Of a stretch of DNA of 64,000 nt, positions 44,992-56,952 are shown piece after piece. The notes beneath the pieces were generated by a model. It was not told the DNA's origin. It did not search any database and saw only the letters and a program-made list of their open reading frames with translations. The stretch lies in the NCBI GenBank assembly GCA_022702705.1, contig CM040424.1, forward strand, positions 76,139,452 to 76,203,451, written 5' to 3'. The position numbers and the translations under genes are program-made. The DNA comes from Papilionanthe hookeriana x Papilionanthe teres (Eukaryota > Streptophyta > Magnoliopsida > Asparagales > Orchidaceae). The stretch's first letter is position 1; each line of letters opens with the position of its first letter.

Positions 44992-46580
44992 ATGACGATA
45001 ATTCGAGAACCCCGTTCTACTGAGAACCAGAGGAAAAGTCAGAACCCAGAGGATGCCGTATCAATTTTGACGGAGAGCGACTTAATCTTTTTTCGAAAGA
45101 AGTTTTACTTCCCGACCGATATGGTGGTAAAATTATCAACTTCAAATGATAGAGCATATTCTCCTCCTTCTAGATATTTCGCTATTCACGAGGCAGCCTT
45201 GAGAGCTGGTCTTCGATTTCCACCTGCACCTGAGTTTATTGAAATAATGAAAGCGTTCGGTGTTTGCATTGCTCAGTTGTCTTGTCGGGTGGTGACGGTA
45301 ATTATTGGATTGATTGTTTTCTTCAGAGACTGTGGGTTGACGCTAACTCCGGCAATTTTGGCAAGGTTGTGCGGGTTTTTTAGCGATACACATGGTCGTA
45401 TAATTTTTAAGCAAAAGATGTTGGATTTTCGCTTAAAGGAACCAATACGACAATGGTCCGTAAGATTTTTCTTTGCAAAGAATGATTGGGGGCTCCGCGA
45501 GAAGCGAGGAAAATTTCAACGATTGCTTGTTTCTCTTCGAACTACCGAAGAGGGAATATTGCGGATGTTGGGATTTCATGATTTTAAAGAGATGTTGTTC
45601 GAGACGCAATACGTTTACGAATTTGTGAGTGAGGAATCATTATTCGAGGTAAAACTTTCTTTCCGACCGAACGGTCTACGAGCTATGATATTAAAGAAGT
45701 CCGAAACGACCTTCCGAGCCGGCTACGCAGAACCCTTAAAGCAACTTTCAACAAGCGATGAGCGTGAAATGTCGCCTCAAAAACAAAAGAAAGTTAAAGC
45801 ACCGCGAGATCCCTTGCCAAGTCCTTCGACTATTCGTATTCACGAGAGTGTCTTATCTCATGAATGTCTTGGGCTCTGGAAGCCGAGAGTTTGGTAAGTT
45901 TCTTTTATCTTCTACTACTTGTATTATTTTATATATCGACCCAAATTTCTTTTCTTTTAGGTGGATAACATGATGGAAATTCATAAAGGGTCAGCACGCG
46001 TTGAGAAAATGGAATTCTGAGTTTGTTAAGATTAAATATTTTCAAGGCGAGTACAAGCGTCGATATGAATCTGAGGTTGAAAAAGTTACATCTCTGGAAT
46101 CACAGTTGACAGAGTGCAGGACAGAACTTTCAACAATGGCAACCTCCCTCTCATTGCAGCTTCAGGATCTAGAGAAAACCCGAGAGGGGTTGGTGGAAGC
46201 ACGAGCCAGCCTTCGCGAAAGTAATAAGAGTGTGAGAGCTCTTAAATCGATTGTGTTAGCCCAAGAAGAGGAGATTCGACTTTTGAAGTCTACAAAAGAA
46301 GTTGATTCTTCAGAAGTTCAGCGTAAAGCGATTGAGGACTTCAAGAACTCGTTAGAGTTTAAGACGATCATTCGAGACCGTGTTTAAGAGGCTTGTGATC
46401 GGATGCTGGATGTTGAGATGAATGAGCATCAAAAGTGGTTCATCGAGGAAGGATTCATCGGGGTTTTATGAAGGGGAGTCGAGCGGTGCGATGTCGAACG
46501 GGGATTAAAGTGGAAGGGCTTACTCCTAGCCGAGCTTCGAAGGATTCTTCCTCGGATTCGACGGTGAAGACGTAGAGAGC
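44992..46580 (+). CDS. Antisense ORF of the Tat gypsy element (Transposase_28-like)
   Basis: The first frame (44992-45893, 300 codons) contains VKLSTSNDRAYSPPSRYFAI and EAALRAGLRFPPAPEFIEIM. This is the pattern of the plant 'putative gypsy type transposon' domain (Transposase_28 family) found in antisense ORFs of Tat elements. A GTAAGT at 45894 and a T-rich TTTTAG at 45960 bound a possible 67-nt intron. The downstream frame (46001-46387) is a Glu/Lys/Leu/Ser-rich probable coiled coil (VEKVTSLESQLTECRTELST), and a Ser/Asp tail runs to about 46575. Splicing as drawn does not keep one frame; at least one indel is needed near 45960-46005. The function of these proteins is not established. It converges on gag-pol, whose end is at 47290. 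Confidence 0.65.
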
Positions 46581-46589
46581 GAAGCGAGG

Positions 46590-47280
46590 AAAGTGCATTT
46601 CGATAATGAAGAGGGGGCGAGAGGAGAATATTGACGTTAATTAGTGCTCTATTCTTCCTTTCATGCTTGTAGTGTGTTGCTTTTGTCGCATTGGTTGGAC
46701 CTTACTAATTGTTGTAATAATGTTGTATGTGACGCATGTTGGTTATTTTGTTTGATTGTTCGATTACGTTAGTTATTTGCCCCCGAGTACATTCTCTTCC
46801 TTTCTATGATGTTGTTGAAATATTTTTTCCTTTTATTTCACGGTGTATAAAGATATCTCGAAGTTCTCACATGTGCGAGAGTTCTTGTGGGGATAAATCA
46901 CCGAGGATATTTGACTTTGTTGAGGTTATGTATCGAGTTTTACTTGATGATGTTAACTCGTATGAACAGAGCCAACGAAGGTCCATCGAGACTTATTAGC
47001 CCATCCGAGGTTGTTTCGTTGGAGCATTGCTCGCTTATAAACCTATATGGAAGGGATCGAGCGTAGTCCACCAAGGATCGTTAACCTATCCGGAGTTGTT
47101 TATCGAAATGCAAACTTTGCGATGTTAACTCTTATGGAAGAGGTCGAACCAAATCCCCACAGGATCGGTCATGCTCTGATCAAGATACAACCGGAGTTGT
47201 GCATTTCTCGGGTCTAGAGCAGAAAGTGACTCATGGATGAGTCGTTGTACTTTTTAAAGATATTCTCTTTTGTAAAATAA
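46590..47280. other. Convergent 3' region between antisense gene and integrase
   Basis: T-rich sequence after the antisense gene (TTGTAATAATGTTGTATGTG near 46710 looks like a plant 3' end region), then about 500 bp with ATCGAG-rich, leader-like composition up to the end of pol. No further gene recognised. Confidence 0.35.
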
Positions 47281-47289
47281 AACAAATAT

Positions 47290-48491
47290 TTAATAAGTTT
47301 GAGATACATTACTAACAAACAAATTATAAAACTTGTGTGTTGCGATAGTATTTGCGAAGGTTTTCGGCATTCCAAGTTCGGGCGGTATTTTCCCATCCGA
47401 ATCTTTGAGTTTGAAGGTTCCGGGTTTGATCTGCGCTACCACGACATATGGGCCTTCCCGGAGAGGAGATAATTTGTTGTGTTGGGGACCATGACCGGCG
47501 GCTTCAATACTACGCAAGACCAAATCACCGATGGAGATAGGTCGAGGCTTAACCCTTCGGTTGAAATGACGAGCAACTCTTTGGCGGTAGGAAGCAGCTC
47601 TGAGGTGGGCCACATCACGTATTTTTGGGAGAAGATCTAACTATTGTCGGAGCTTTTCTTCATTGTCATCTGAGTTGAAAGTTTTAACTCGTGGGTTTGG
47701 AACTACGATATCGATAGGGATGACGGCCTCGGTGCCGAAACATAAGTTATATGGAGTTTCCCGGTTGGAGTTCGTGCGGTGATGCGATAGGCCCGAGAGG
47801 ACGTTGTGCGGCTCTTGACCCACGGCCCTCCGGCCTTCTCGAGGCGAGTCTTGACCCTTTTAGCACCGTTCGGTTTGTTACCTCTGTACGCCCATTCGTT
47901 TAGGGATGTGCCACGACAGTGTGCACTAACTGAATGTGAAGATTCTTGCAGAATGACGTGAAGATCCTTCCAGTGAATTGAGTCCCATTGTCAGTGATAA
48001 TCTTTGCAGGAAGCCGAAGCGACATATGATATTTTCCGGACAAACTGTTTAGCATTTGCTTCAGTGATCTTAGCAAGTGGCTCTGCTTCTACCCATTTGG
48101 TGAAGTAGTCGACAGCTAAGATGATGAATTTACGTTGTCCAGTAGCTATCGAAAATGGTCCCATGATGTCTACTCCCCATTGAGCGAAAGGCCAGGGACT
48201 CAGAAAAGATGTGAGTTATACTGGGGGTCATTGCGTTGGGTTGGAGTGTAATTGACAACTCTTGCATTTTTGCACAAACTCTAACGCGTCTTGCTTGATC
48301 GTAGGCCAGTAGAAACCTTGTCTCATTATTTTCAGAGCGAGATCCCTACCTCCAAGATGCTCTCCACATATCCCGGAATGAATCTCTCGTAGAGCGTAAT
48401 CAGCTTCAGATGGTGGAAGACACTTAAGATATGGACCTACGAACGCCTTCTTATACAACTCATCCCCAATAAGGATGAAGTTGGCGGCCAT
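47290..48491 (-). pseudogene. Gypsy integrase, in several frames
   Basis: Three minus-strand frames make up the integrase. 48228-48491 is the zinc-binding domain (LREIHSGICGEHLGGRDLAL, then IMRQGFYWPTIKQDA, KCKSCQLHS; the H-H-C-C ligands are present). 47825-48227 holds the catalytic core in broken frames. 47641-47823 has NRETPYNLCFGTEAVIPIDI. 47290-47613 is the C-terminal domain (VLRSIEAAGHGPQHNKLSPL, EGPYVVV, GTFKLKDSDG). There is no chromodomain, as expected for Tat. It inserts the cDNA. Frameshifts at about 47640 and 47820-48230. Confidence 0.85.
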
Positions 48492-48533
48492 GCGTCGGAG
48501 ACGAATTGATGAAGTAGTATAATGCGGCGGTGT

Positions 48534-48866
48534 TCAGTCTCGGAGGAAGGATATGATGGGGTCCATCCATGATGTCTCCCACAGGTCATCTATAGACAAT
48601 ATCACCCATGGACCACTGGATGCGGGAAAATGTATCTCCTCGATACACCTTCTTTTATAGAGATCTCCGGTTGTTGAATTTGCGAGCTTTGAAAGAGCAT
48701 CGGCTCGGGTGTTATGCTCCCGAAGTATGTGAATGAGTTGGCATGTTTCAAATTGGGCAATAAGTGTTTTTACCGGACAGAGATACTGCACCAGTTGTGA
48801 GTTATGAGCCTCGAATTCTCCTTCTACTTGGGATGCGATGAGTTGAGAATCAGTGTAGATAATCAT
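48534..48866 (-). pseudogene. Second RNase H of the Tat element
   Basis: The frame begins IIYTDSQLIASQVEGEFEAH and continues KTLIAQFETCQLIHILREHN, TRADALSKLAN. This is the cellular-like (dual) RNase H characteristic of Tat elements: Asp of the YTDSQL motif, then H-N-x-x-A-D-A-L-S-K-L-A. The start of the domain lies in another frame at 48870-49180, where YSATLLVV-type shadow strings occupy the opposite strand. It degrades RNA in the RNA-DNA hybrid. Confidence 0.8.
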
Positions 48867-49188
48867 GTTTTGTACTTCACAATCGATGACAAGTTTTAAT
48901 CCGGCTACAAGTGCTTCATATTCGGCAACATTATTGGTGGTTGGAAATTTTAGGCGAAGCCGTACTCCAGATGTCTGCTTCGGGGAGATGAGTAATATTC
49001 ACGCACCGGCTCACGAGTTTTCGGATGCTCCGTCCACGTATAGTGTCCATTGGGGTGATTGTGGAGGAGAAACGGGTGGTTCGACGAGAGGTAGGTATTG
49101 TACATTCTACCACGAAAATCGACCGACACTGTGATTTAATGCTTGGTCGTGGTAGGTAATGAATATCAAATTCTCTCAATTCTACCGA

Positions 49189-50510
49189 TCACTTTACTAA
49201 TCTTCCCGACGCTTCTGGTTTTTGTAGGATAGCTTTCAAAGGAAGTTGTGTGTAGACGCCGATAGTGTGGGCCTGAAAATACGGACGAAGTCTCCTTGCT
49301 GAGAATATCAGGGCTAATGCAGTCTTATCTGCCATTGGATAACGACTTTCTGTATCGGAAAGAATCTTGCTGACATAGTATCTTGGTTTCTCGATTGAAT
49401 TTTCCATTCGACAAGGACGGAGCTTATTGTGTGAGGTGAAATAGCCAGTAGATATATAGCATCTCCCTTGGACGGGTTTTGAGAGAAGGGGCGGCGAAGC
49501 TAGATATGCCTTAAGTTGTTCGAAAGCAATACGACGAGTCATCCGTCCATTGGAAACCGAGTGTTTCGAGCACCCACTAAGTATCTTGAAGAATGGAAGA
49601 TACTTGTCTCGAGAACAAGCTAGGAATCGGGAAAGAACAGCTATGCGACCATTCAAGCGTTGCACCTCTTTGATGTTCCTCGGAGACACCATCTCTCTCA
49701 ACGCCTTGATTTTTTCTGGGTTTGCTTCAATTTCACGATGGGTAACCATGAATCCTAGAAACTTCCCCAATGTGACCCCGAAAGCACATTTAGTAGGGTT
49801 AAGTCGCAAATCATATTGACGAAGGAGTTGAAAATACTCATCCAGATGAGAAATGTGTTGAGAGGCTTCCAAACTTTTTACTAACATGTCATCAACGTAA
49901 ACCTCCATTGTACGCCGAGAAGATTTACGTAAACCTTGTTCATGAGACGTTGATAAGTTGCACCAGCGTTTTTTAATCCGAAAGGCATAACCTGATAACA
50001 GTATAAGCCTTTATCTGTTTGAAAAGAGGTGGCCTCCTCGTCTACTGGGTTCATCCTTATTTGATTGTACCCTGAGTATGCATCCATAAAGCTAAGCATT
50101 TGATGCCCAGACGTGGCATCAACGAGTTGATCTATGCGCGGGAGAGGAAAGCTATCCTTCGGACAAGCTTTATTGAGGTATGTATAATCGACACACATTC
50201 TCCATGAACCATTAGCTTTTTCACCATGACGACATTAGCTAGCCATGTAGGGTGGTGTACTTCCGTATGAACTTTGCTTGAGAAGCTTGTTGACTTCTTG
50301 TTCAATAGCTTGTAAGCGATATGGGGCAAAATTGTGTTTCTTTTGGATGACCGGTTTAACAATTGGATCTACCTTTAAAGAGTGCATGATTATCTCAGGA
50401 TCAACTCCGGGCATGTCAGCTGGGGTCCATGCAAAAATGTCTTGATTTCTCTGGAGGAGAGCTACGTATTCTGACCTTTGTTCATCGGAGAGTAAGGAAC
50501 CAAGCTGCAC
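49189..50510 (-). pseudogene. Gypsy reverse transcriptase and first RNase H
   Basis: From high to low coordinate: LSDEQRSEYVALLQRNQDIF and AWTPADMPGVDPEI (50235-50510); MCVDYTYLNKACPKDSFPLP, SGYNQIRM, YQVMPFGLKNAGATYQRLMN (49881-50198); and MEVYVDDMLVKSLEASQHIS with LNPTKCAFGVTLGKFLGFMV (49189-49908). The YVDD catalytic box is intact. Frames are broken near 50230 and 49880-49905. The RNase H segment PRYYVSKILSDTESRYPMAD with KTALALIFSARRLRPYFQAH follows. The catalytic residues seen are conserved. Confidence 0.9.
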
Positions 50511-50740
50511 TGTTTTTTACGGATGTTCATTAGATAGCGGGATATAAACCAAATCTTCTACGGGAGAAGCTCTTTGAGATACCTCTTCATCTCGGAGATC
50601 AAAGTTTTCAATGTTAAGTGTCAATGACGGGCCAGGCTGAGCTTGTCTGAGATAACATGATTGTGCTTATCTGTTGATCTCCTCGTACGATGCCTATCCT
50701 GCTTGGGGTTGGAAACTTAAGCTTCGAGTGTAACACGAAG

Positions 50741-51060
50741 TCACGATGCCAAAAATAGATTGCGAGAGGTCTTCAGAAGATGGCATTGTATGCTTGATTC
50801 CGATTTGACAACGATGAATTGTACGAGTGAGTTATGCTGTCGAGGAAAATCACCGATGACAACGGGGAGATTTATTGTTCTCTCGACCCTTGCTGGTCGA
50901 TTATCAAAACCATATAATGGTCCGATGCGAGTTGAAGTCTTTCTCTTGTCGATCCCAGAGCGAGGAAAGTTGAATAGAATAAGATGTCGACGAGCTCCCA
51001 TTGTCGATCGGGATTCTTTTTACGTTATAGCGAGGGTTCGCCGATTCTGGCGCTAATGAC
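50741..51060 (-). pseudogene. Gypsy protease
   Basis: Near 51000-51050 the minus strand reads VKRIPIDNGSSS, an aspartic protease active site in the D-N-G-S form common in Tat elements. A one-base shift then leads to the frame with GPLYGFDNRPARVERTINLP, VVIGDFPRQHNSLVQFIVVK, the flap and C-terminal half. Confidence 0.75.
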
Positions 51061-51289
51061 GAGAGGATCTTGATGAGGGACTCGAACTCCTTTCAAATCG
51101 GAATCATCAAAAGTGATAGGGTCGGCGTAATTTCTTATGTCTTGGTTCACCGGGTACGGTGATAAGGACTTGATCGGTAAGCAACGGGCCTCCAGCAATT
51201 GTTTGAATTTCTCCTATGAATGGGTGACCCCCGTTTTCTTTGCCTTTGTGTATGTTGTCCCCTAGTAGGAGCATTATCGATGCCAGTGG

Positions 51290-52560
51290 TTACTGTACAA
51301 ATCTACCAAGATATCCCTGCTTAATTAACCTTTCAATCTCTTCCTTGAGTTGCTTACATGCTTCAGTGGTGTGTCCACGACTTCGATGGAAATGACAGTA
51401 TTGTTCTTGATTTCCCGAGTTAGGCTTTAGGAGGTGAGGCCACTTAATATTTTGCTCATCTTTAATGGCCATCAAGATATTAGCACGTGAAGCGTTGAGT
51501 GGTGTATATTCTTTCTTGGGCCGATATTCAGTTCGTTGTCCCGCGGGTTGGAGAAGGAGGTCGCGATTCTTTGGTTGTTCGGATTTCCTCCGTTGTGAAG
51601 ATTGATTGTTATCTACGGAGTTGCCTTTGCGCTTTCCCCAAATTTCTCGAATTGCTCCTTATGTGCGGTGATGGCTTCATCCGCGGTGATTTGAGCCTCG
51701 ACACGGTGGACCGGATCGGCGTAAGAACGAAATGTCTCCCGCATGAGTGATGAATAGAAGGGTCTGAGGCGGAGTCCCCAAGAAAGACTCCCTAAGCAAG
51801 TACGGATCTACTCCTGGAATTTGACAGGCTTCAGTAGAAAACCTGCGGAAGTAGTCTTTGAGCGATTCTCCTTCACTTTAACGAATTCCTGAGAGATGGG
51901 ATGAATCTTTGATGATCCTTCGATTTACTATAAACTGTTCCACAAATAGTCTGACAAGCTCGTTAAAGGTGTTTACAGTGCCCCCTGATAGAGAGTAGAA
52001 CCAGGTTCGAGCTTGTCTCTTAAGAGTGGCGAGGAACACGACATAGAAGTGCGTCGTAGGCACGTTGAATGTGCATGATGGTTCGATAATGATCAATATG
52101 TTCATAGGGATCAGTTATCCCTTCATATGCGTCAATGTTTGGCAGCTTGAAACCAGTTGGAATGGGGTGTTGGAGGACTACATTTGCTAAGGGAGAGGAT
52201 TCAATGATGTTATGATGAGTGTGGAAGCGATCCTTTTTCTCAATTGGGAACTCTTCTTGGACAAGGCGACGTAATTCGTCACGGATGACATCATTTGGAA
52301 TGGTAGCGAGATGTGGCGGTGCTTAGGTGAGTTGCATGAGATGGATGGGTGGAACTTGCGGTGTCTAAGAGTTCGGCATCACGCCACGGTATGGGAAGTG
52401 TTCCTTCATGGGGAGGGGGACCGGTACGACTTCCTCCAGGCATGCTTCTCATAGGACGTGGATTTAATGGTGAACGAGTTTCATTCATAGGTGCTTGTTG
52501 GGTCCCACGTAAAAATTGTAAGATCTACAGTTGAGCCTCCTCCATTCTTCTCATGCGTTC
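51290..52560 (-). pseudogene. Gypsy gag
   Basis: The N-terminal frame (52291-52488) is Pro/Ser/Thr-rich (MNETRSPLNPRPMRSMPGGS). The gag core at 51878-52105 reads FLATLKRQARTWFYSLSGGT and VRLFVEQFIVNRR, the A-x-x-W-F-x-x-L-P motif of gypsy gag. The C-terminal zinc-knuckle-like segment at 51290-51475 reads YCHFHRSRGHTTEACKQLKE (C-X2-H-X4-H-X4-C in Tat style). Frameshifts separate the three. It is the structural particle protein. Confidence 0.85.
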
Positions 52561-52762
52561 TTCCATAGAAGGACCTGAAACTCCCTCGTTGCCAGGATAG
52601 CGTGTTCCAGGACGGGACGATGAAGAAACATATCGCCCTTGACTACGCGACAGTTCCCTGGAATGATGGGTGTTGGAGCGAGCTACTCTGTTGTGTTGAA
52701 TATCATTTCTATTTGCCGTGTAGGAAATTGAACAAGTACTTCGGTGGTGGGATTGAGACCTT

Positions 52763-52781
52763 TCCCACGGACGGCGCCAAG
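52763..52781 (-). other. Primer-binding site of the gypsy element
   Basis: On the minus strand TTGGCGCCGTCCGTGGGAA follows the 5' LTR by about five bases. TGGCGCCGT is complementary to the 3' end of tRNA-Asp. The same 19-mer with one change occurs in the Copia element at 60700. Confidence 0.8.
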
Positions 52782-52785
52782 CCGA

Positions 52786-53686
52786 TGCGTCTTAGAAAAT
52801 TCGCGGTGGTAGAGTAGCAGATTATCGTCTTAGCGTTGTACGAGATTTCGGCGCGCACACGGATGAAAAGGGAACACACGGTGACTCCGGAAGTTTTTAC
52901 GTGGAAAACCGTAAAGGGAAAAACCACGGGGCACAGCCGAGTTGCGAGAATCCACTTATTGATTAACTTTTACGAAATCCTTCGTCCGCGGACGGGAAAA
53001 GGTAATTATATGATGTAGATGACAACGTCGATTGATGTTATACTGATGATGGTGGTTGATGATAATCGACGGTGGTTCACTACGATCGGCGAAGGTTCAC
53101 CGCGATCAGAGGTGGTCGACGGCTATCGGCGGTGATCGACAGCGGTCGGCGATGATGCTGAAGCTACTTCTTCTCCTCGAGACTTCGAACTTTCTCCTCT
53201 TTCCTCCCTCTCATGTGAGAGTTGGGGTCTATTTATAGAGTTTTGGGTGCGATTAATGCAACCAGTTTTGATCGGATGGCTCGGAAGGCTCCCTCGATCG
53301 GACGGCGTTTAAGGGGCATTTGATGGCGCTTAACGATGTCGGAATTGAGTGATTTTGGGCTCGTTGGATTCGTCTTGTCGAGACGCTCGATTCGAGTATG
53401 AGTTTGCTAATGTCGGCATCCATTTGACCTTCCGATATATCCGAAAAGCTTCAAAAGTGGTTTAATGACTTGATTCGGGCATGATTTGACTTGGATTGGT
53501 TTAATTTTGATATCATTGGGTCCGTTTCATCGAGCCGGTCGGTTTGACTATAAGTTTGCCGAAATCGGAGCTTCTGGATGACTTTTTATCCAGGATTTGA
53601 ACGTTTTTGCTCGAATGATTGCATCGAGATCCGTGTGATGCTTTGAGATCCGTGTCGGATGATGAAAATTTGTTGATGCCGTATCA
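52786..53686 (-). repeat. 5' LTR of the gypsy element
   Basis: 901 bp, TGATACGGCATCAACAAATT at the start (53686) and CGCA at the end (52786). A TATA box lies at about 53226-53238 (minus strand CTATAAATAGACC). It aligns along its whole length with 42566-43460. Confidence 0.9.
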
Positions 53687-53799
53687 ATTAAAAATATATT
53701 CAATTTTATTTAATAAATATTTTATTATAAATAACAAGATTTTAATCTCACCCTACTATTAACATCATACGACTGTGTGATTATGATTGTAAAAATAAC

Positions 53800-54142
53800 T
53801 TATTGCTCATAAATAGCTCGTGTTTGACTTGATAAACAAACAAGCGGAATACAAACAAATTTTTTGAGCTCGATATAAACAAGTCAAACACGAACAATGA
53901 TATTTTTTAATAAGCTAAGTCTGAACTTGCTCAAACTCTGCTCGATTACACTCCTAACTGCTGAATACATGATTAGAATTGTCAAAATGATTTTTTATTC
54001 GCGAACAGCTCGCTAAACAAACGAGCTGAATAACAAGTTTTTTTTGTTCAAAATATAAACGAGCCAAGCAAGAACATTGATATTTTTTAAAGAGTTGAAC
54101 CCGAGCTGGGACCATGCTTGCTCGTGTTTGGCTGGTTTACAC
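53800..54142. repeat. Two copies of a GCTCG-rich dispersed repeat
   Basis: TAGCTCGTGTTTGACTTGAT...ATATAAACAAGTCAAACACGAAC...TGATATTTTTTAA (53813-53920) recurs as CAGCTCGCTAAACAAACGAG...ATATAAACGAGCCAAGCAAGAAC...TGATATTTTTTAA (54006-54092). Similar motifs are at 29780-30350. Confidence 0.6.
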
Positions 54143-54332
54143 CCCTATTTACATATATAACATCTAAATTTTAATTTTTACAAATATGACATCTTATTAT
54201 GCATCAAAATATGTTTTTTTTTTTATTATTATTTATTTGATATGAGATTTGGATGGTATAAATATAACAAATAAAGTTTGGGTCTCAGAATATAAATGCA
54301 TAGGAATTGGGTGGTATCCATGTAAATGTCCT
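54143..54332. mobile_element. MITE, family A copy 4
   Basis: CCCTATTTACATATATAACA on the left and, inverted, AGGACATTTACATGGATACC on the right, with the CAGAATATAAATGCATAGGA block typical of the family. Decayed. Confidence 0.55.
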
Positions 54333-54339
54333 ATAATTA

Positions 54340-54800
54340 TTTAAATAGATAACGTAAAATTACACTGAACTTCAAATGCAATTGATGGATCTTTTCTATA
54401 TTTAAAATTATTTAGATTTGGGTGATTTTGAAATAAATTGTAAAAGGTGACTGCTACTTCAACAACTGCATTGTTATAAGTCGATCACCAACAGTGTATT
54501 GCGTTGGCCTTGATCGGGACACCGGATGCAAATTTGTGTCTAGTGTCCGCACACAATAAAAACTCCCCAACTACAGCCATTGCGACCACCCACTGCACAG
54601 CTATCACTGCTCAATGTCACTGTCACATTGTTGCCAACTCTTGTCATTCTATCGTCGCTGCTAAAAGGTATATTTTACATTGAATTTATTTTTCTTCAAA
54701 CCAAATTATATTTAAAAAAAAAGTTGTCCTACATTTATTTTAAATTGAATAAAAAAACTCTAAATTACTTTCGTTGGATCATGATTTATCTGTGAATCAC
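54340..54800. other. Unassigned spacer
   Basis: A/T-rich DNA with a C-rich patch at 54560-54660. No feature recognised. Confidence 0.3.
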
Positions 54801-56797
54801 ACCAAAAGGAATAGAGCATAAGGAGGAAGAGAGAGAGACACAGAGTGAACAGTAATCTCATCATGTCTTATTCAAAAATGATTTCTCTATTTATAGAAGA
54901 GAAGATACAATATCGTGATGTTATATTTTTGCCCCTGCTTTAAAAGGGTTCGTACTGGGGCATTTCTGGTATTTTATATGTATGAGCCTATTATTTGGCT
55001 GCTCTCTGGCTCAGTTGGTTAAACTTAATTGGATTCAGATTAGCTCGGTCGGCTGAGCTTTGTCGATATGGTTCGAGTGACTGATATGACCCGACTGTTG
55101 ATCCTTGACCCTCGATGAGGAGCATCTGAGCGTCTCTGTGGTAGTTGGAGATGCTACAGAATCAGATATTCTCTCAGGTCGGCTCTCCTGTGATGGTTAT
55201 TTTAGATACTCTTTTGTCTTATTTCAAACTGAGTGGCTCGCTCTTATATCATTCGACCGTCTTTGGCCTGTCTGGTGGTTCGGTGGGCTTCGGCCTTGCT
55301 GTCTTGGTTACTCAGTCGTACAAGCATGCCTTATGATCTTCTGTCAATATGCCCACTTTCATTGTACTCCTCTTATGAACAATTAGATCTCCTCAGGATC
55401 AACATTGGTATATTTTTTATGTACGTACTTAGTTTAGTGATTCTCTTAATTCTTAAAAGCAACATTGCACAAAGAACAAAAGAATTAAATGCAAAAGAAT
55501 ATTTCATTTATTGTTTAATTAATGGCTCAATAATTGAATTCATTTGATCTTCGCGTCTTTGATCTTTATAAATAAGGCATGATATGATTCCTTCTACTCT
55601 TTATTTGCTCCGCAAATCCTCTCATTTAAATCGCTCGGCTTTTGCGTGTTGTGATGGAGATCGTATCAAACCCCTCGAGTGATATCCACAATAAAGATCT
55701 ATCCTTGTTGCTTTCGAGAAACCGAAAGGTCATGATCGCCTGGGAGGTGACAAAAAGAAGAAATGTGTCACTAAGAAGAGAACAACGATTGCAATCTCGT
55801 CGTCAAATCAGGTGGGATTGTATGGTTCGTTCATCGGCGATAAGTGAAGGAATGCTTAGCCGCCCGACTAGATCAGCCCAACCTGATCATCAATCTGACC
55901 GCCCAACCTTATGTTGCAGCACAACATCCACCAACCGCACAGACCACGTAAGAGGCTGCTAGTGCTCTCCCATCGCATTGTGAGGGTGATGTGTCAATTA
56001 GGACGTCTCAGTTGGATCGACTCTTAGTTACGTGGAGCCTCGATCTTATTTGTTGGATTTTGATTTTTCTAAAGTATTTTTTCTTTATGTTGTCACTTGA
56101 TGCAAATGAGTTGTCTTTATAAGGCATGTGAGAGGTTCCTTCCCTGGATGCCATCAACGAGAATCCGATTGAAGTCCCAGCGGTAGCGAAACAGGCTATA
56201 GGCAAGGGCGGCCGACTCTCGAGCAAGGATGGCAGGGTTGACTACTCAGACAATCCTCCCGAGACATGCAAGGAAGCAACTAATGGGCACCAAACATCTC
56301 TCAGATCACTGGCTCGCCGCCCAGACGAGATTAAGAACTCCTTTGCTCGGTCAACAAAGATCCAACAAGGCAATGAGGTGCGCGAGCTACTAGCTCATGT
56401 GGAGAAAGTAGAGATGATGGAGGAGATGGTGGCCACTCTTCGCCAAAAACTGTAAGACATCCAAGAGAGATCCTTAATTATTCATGCAATAGTCGAGAAG
56501 CATCGCCAAAATCAGTTTAGGTATGGGGTGAAACTTTGTATAAGACTTTGCTTCGGTCGTGGTAAGTCTCGGTCGAAGCAGTGACCGACCCCCTGTAAAG
56601 TATTTTATCCCAGGCTAATTTCAAGTGTTTTTTTCTTTTTCTTTTTTTTGTGGTAATTTTAAGGTCAGTTTTGAAATAAAACTTATTTTCTTGCCTTATT
56701 TAATGTATTGATGTGATCCTTCTATCAGTACACTTCTGAAACCACTATAGAATTTCATTTTTACCCTTATGCTACGGTTTAACTCCCTCGGTTTTCC

Positions 56798-56807
56798 TAT
56801 ATATAAA
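56798..56807 (+). promoter_or_regulatory. TATA box upstream of the second antisense-ORF remnant
   Basis: CCTATATATAAAGGG on the plus strand lies about 145 bp before the first frame resembling the Tat antisense protein, mirroring the arrangement at 44513. Confidence 0.5.
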
Positions 56808-56952
56808 GGGTGTGGGGTTGGTGAAGTCACACTTTACTCTTTTTTTTCCCTTTTCGTATCTTCATCTCGGTCCTCTTTTTGTGCTTCGCTCAAATGACTT
56901 TGTGATATTCTCCTAAGGACTTTTGGGTCTATCGTTTCAAACGATCGATCGT

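Larger units (their letters stand above)
42566..53686 (-). mobile_element. Tat-type Ty3/gypsy element with antisense gene
   Basis: The 11.1 kb element has LTRs of about 895 and 901 bp. On the minus strand it runs 5' LTR (52786-53686), a primer site TTGGCGCCGTCCGTGGGAA (52763-52781), gag, protease, RT-RNase H, a second RNase H, integrase, an antisense gene on the plus strand (about 44500-46580) and the 3' LTR (42566-43460). Extra RNase H and an antisense ORF between pol and the 3' LTR are known from the Tat lineages (Retand, Grande, RIRE2). Coding regions have several frameshifts, but all domains are present. The target duplication is unclear (AATGA versus ATTAA). The same orientation as SDH2 places the 3' LTR next to the SDH2 promoter. 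Confidence 0.85.

Noticed and set aside
48865..49134. 89-codon plus-strand ORF
   Set aside because: It is the reverse complement of the gypsy RNase H region.
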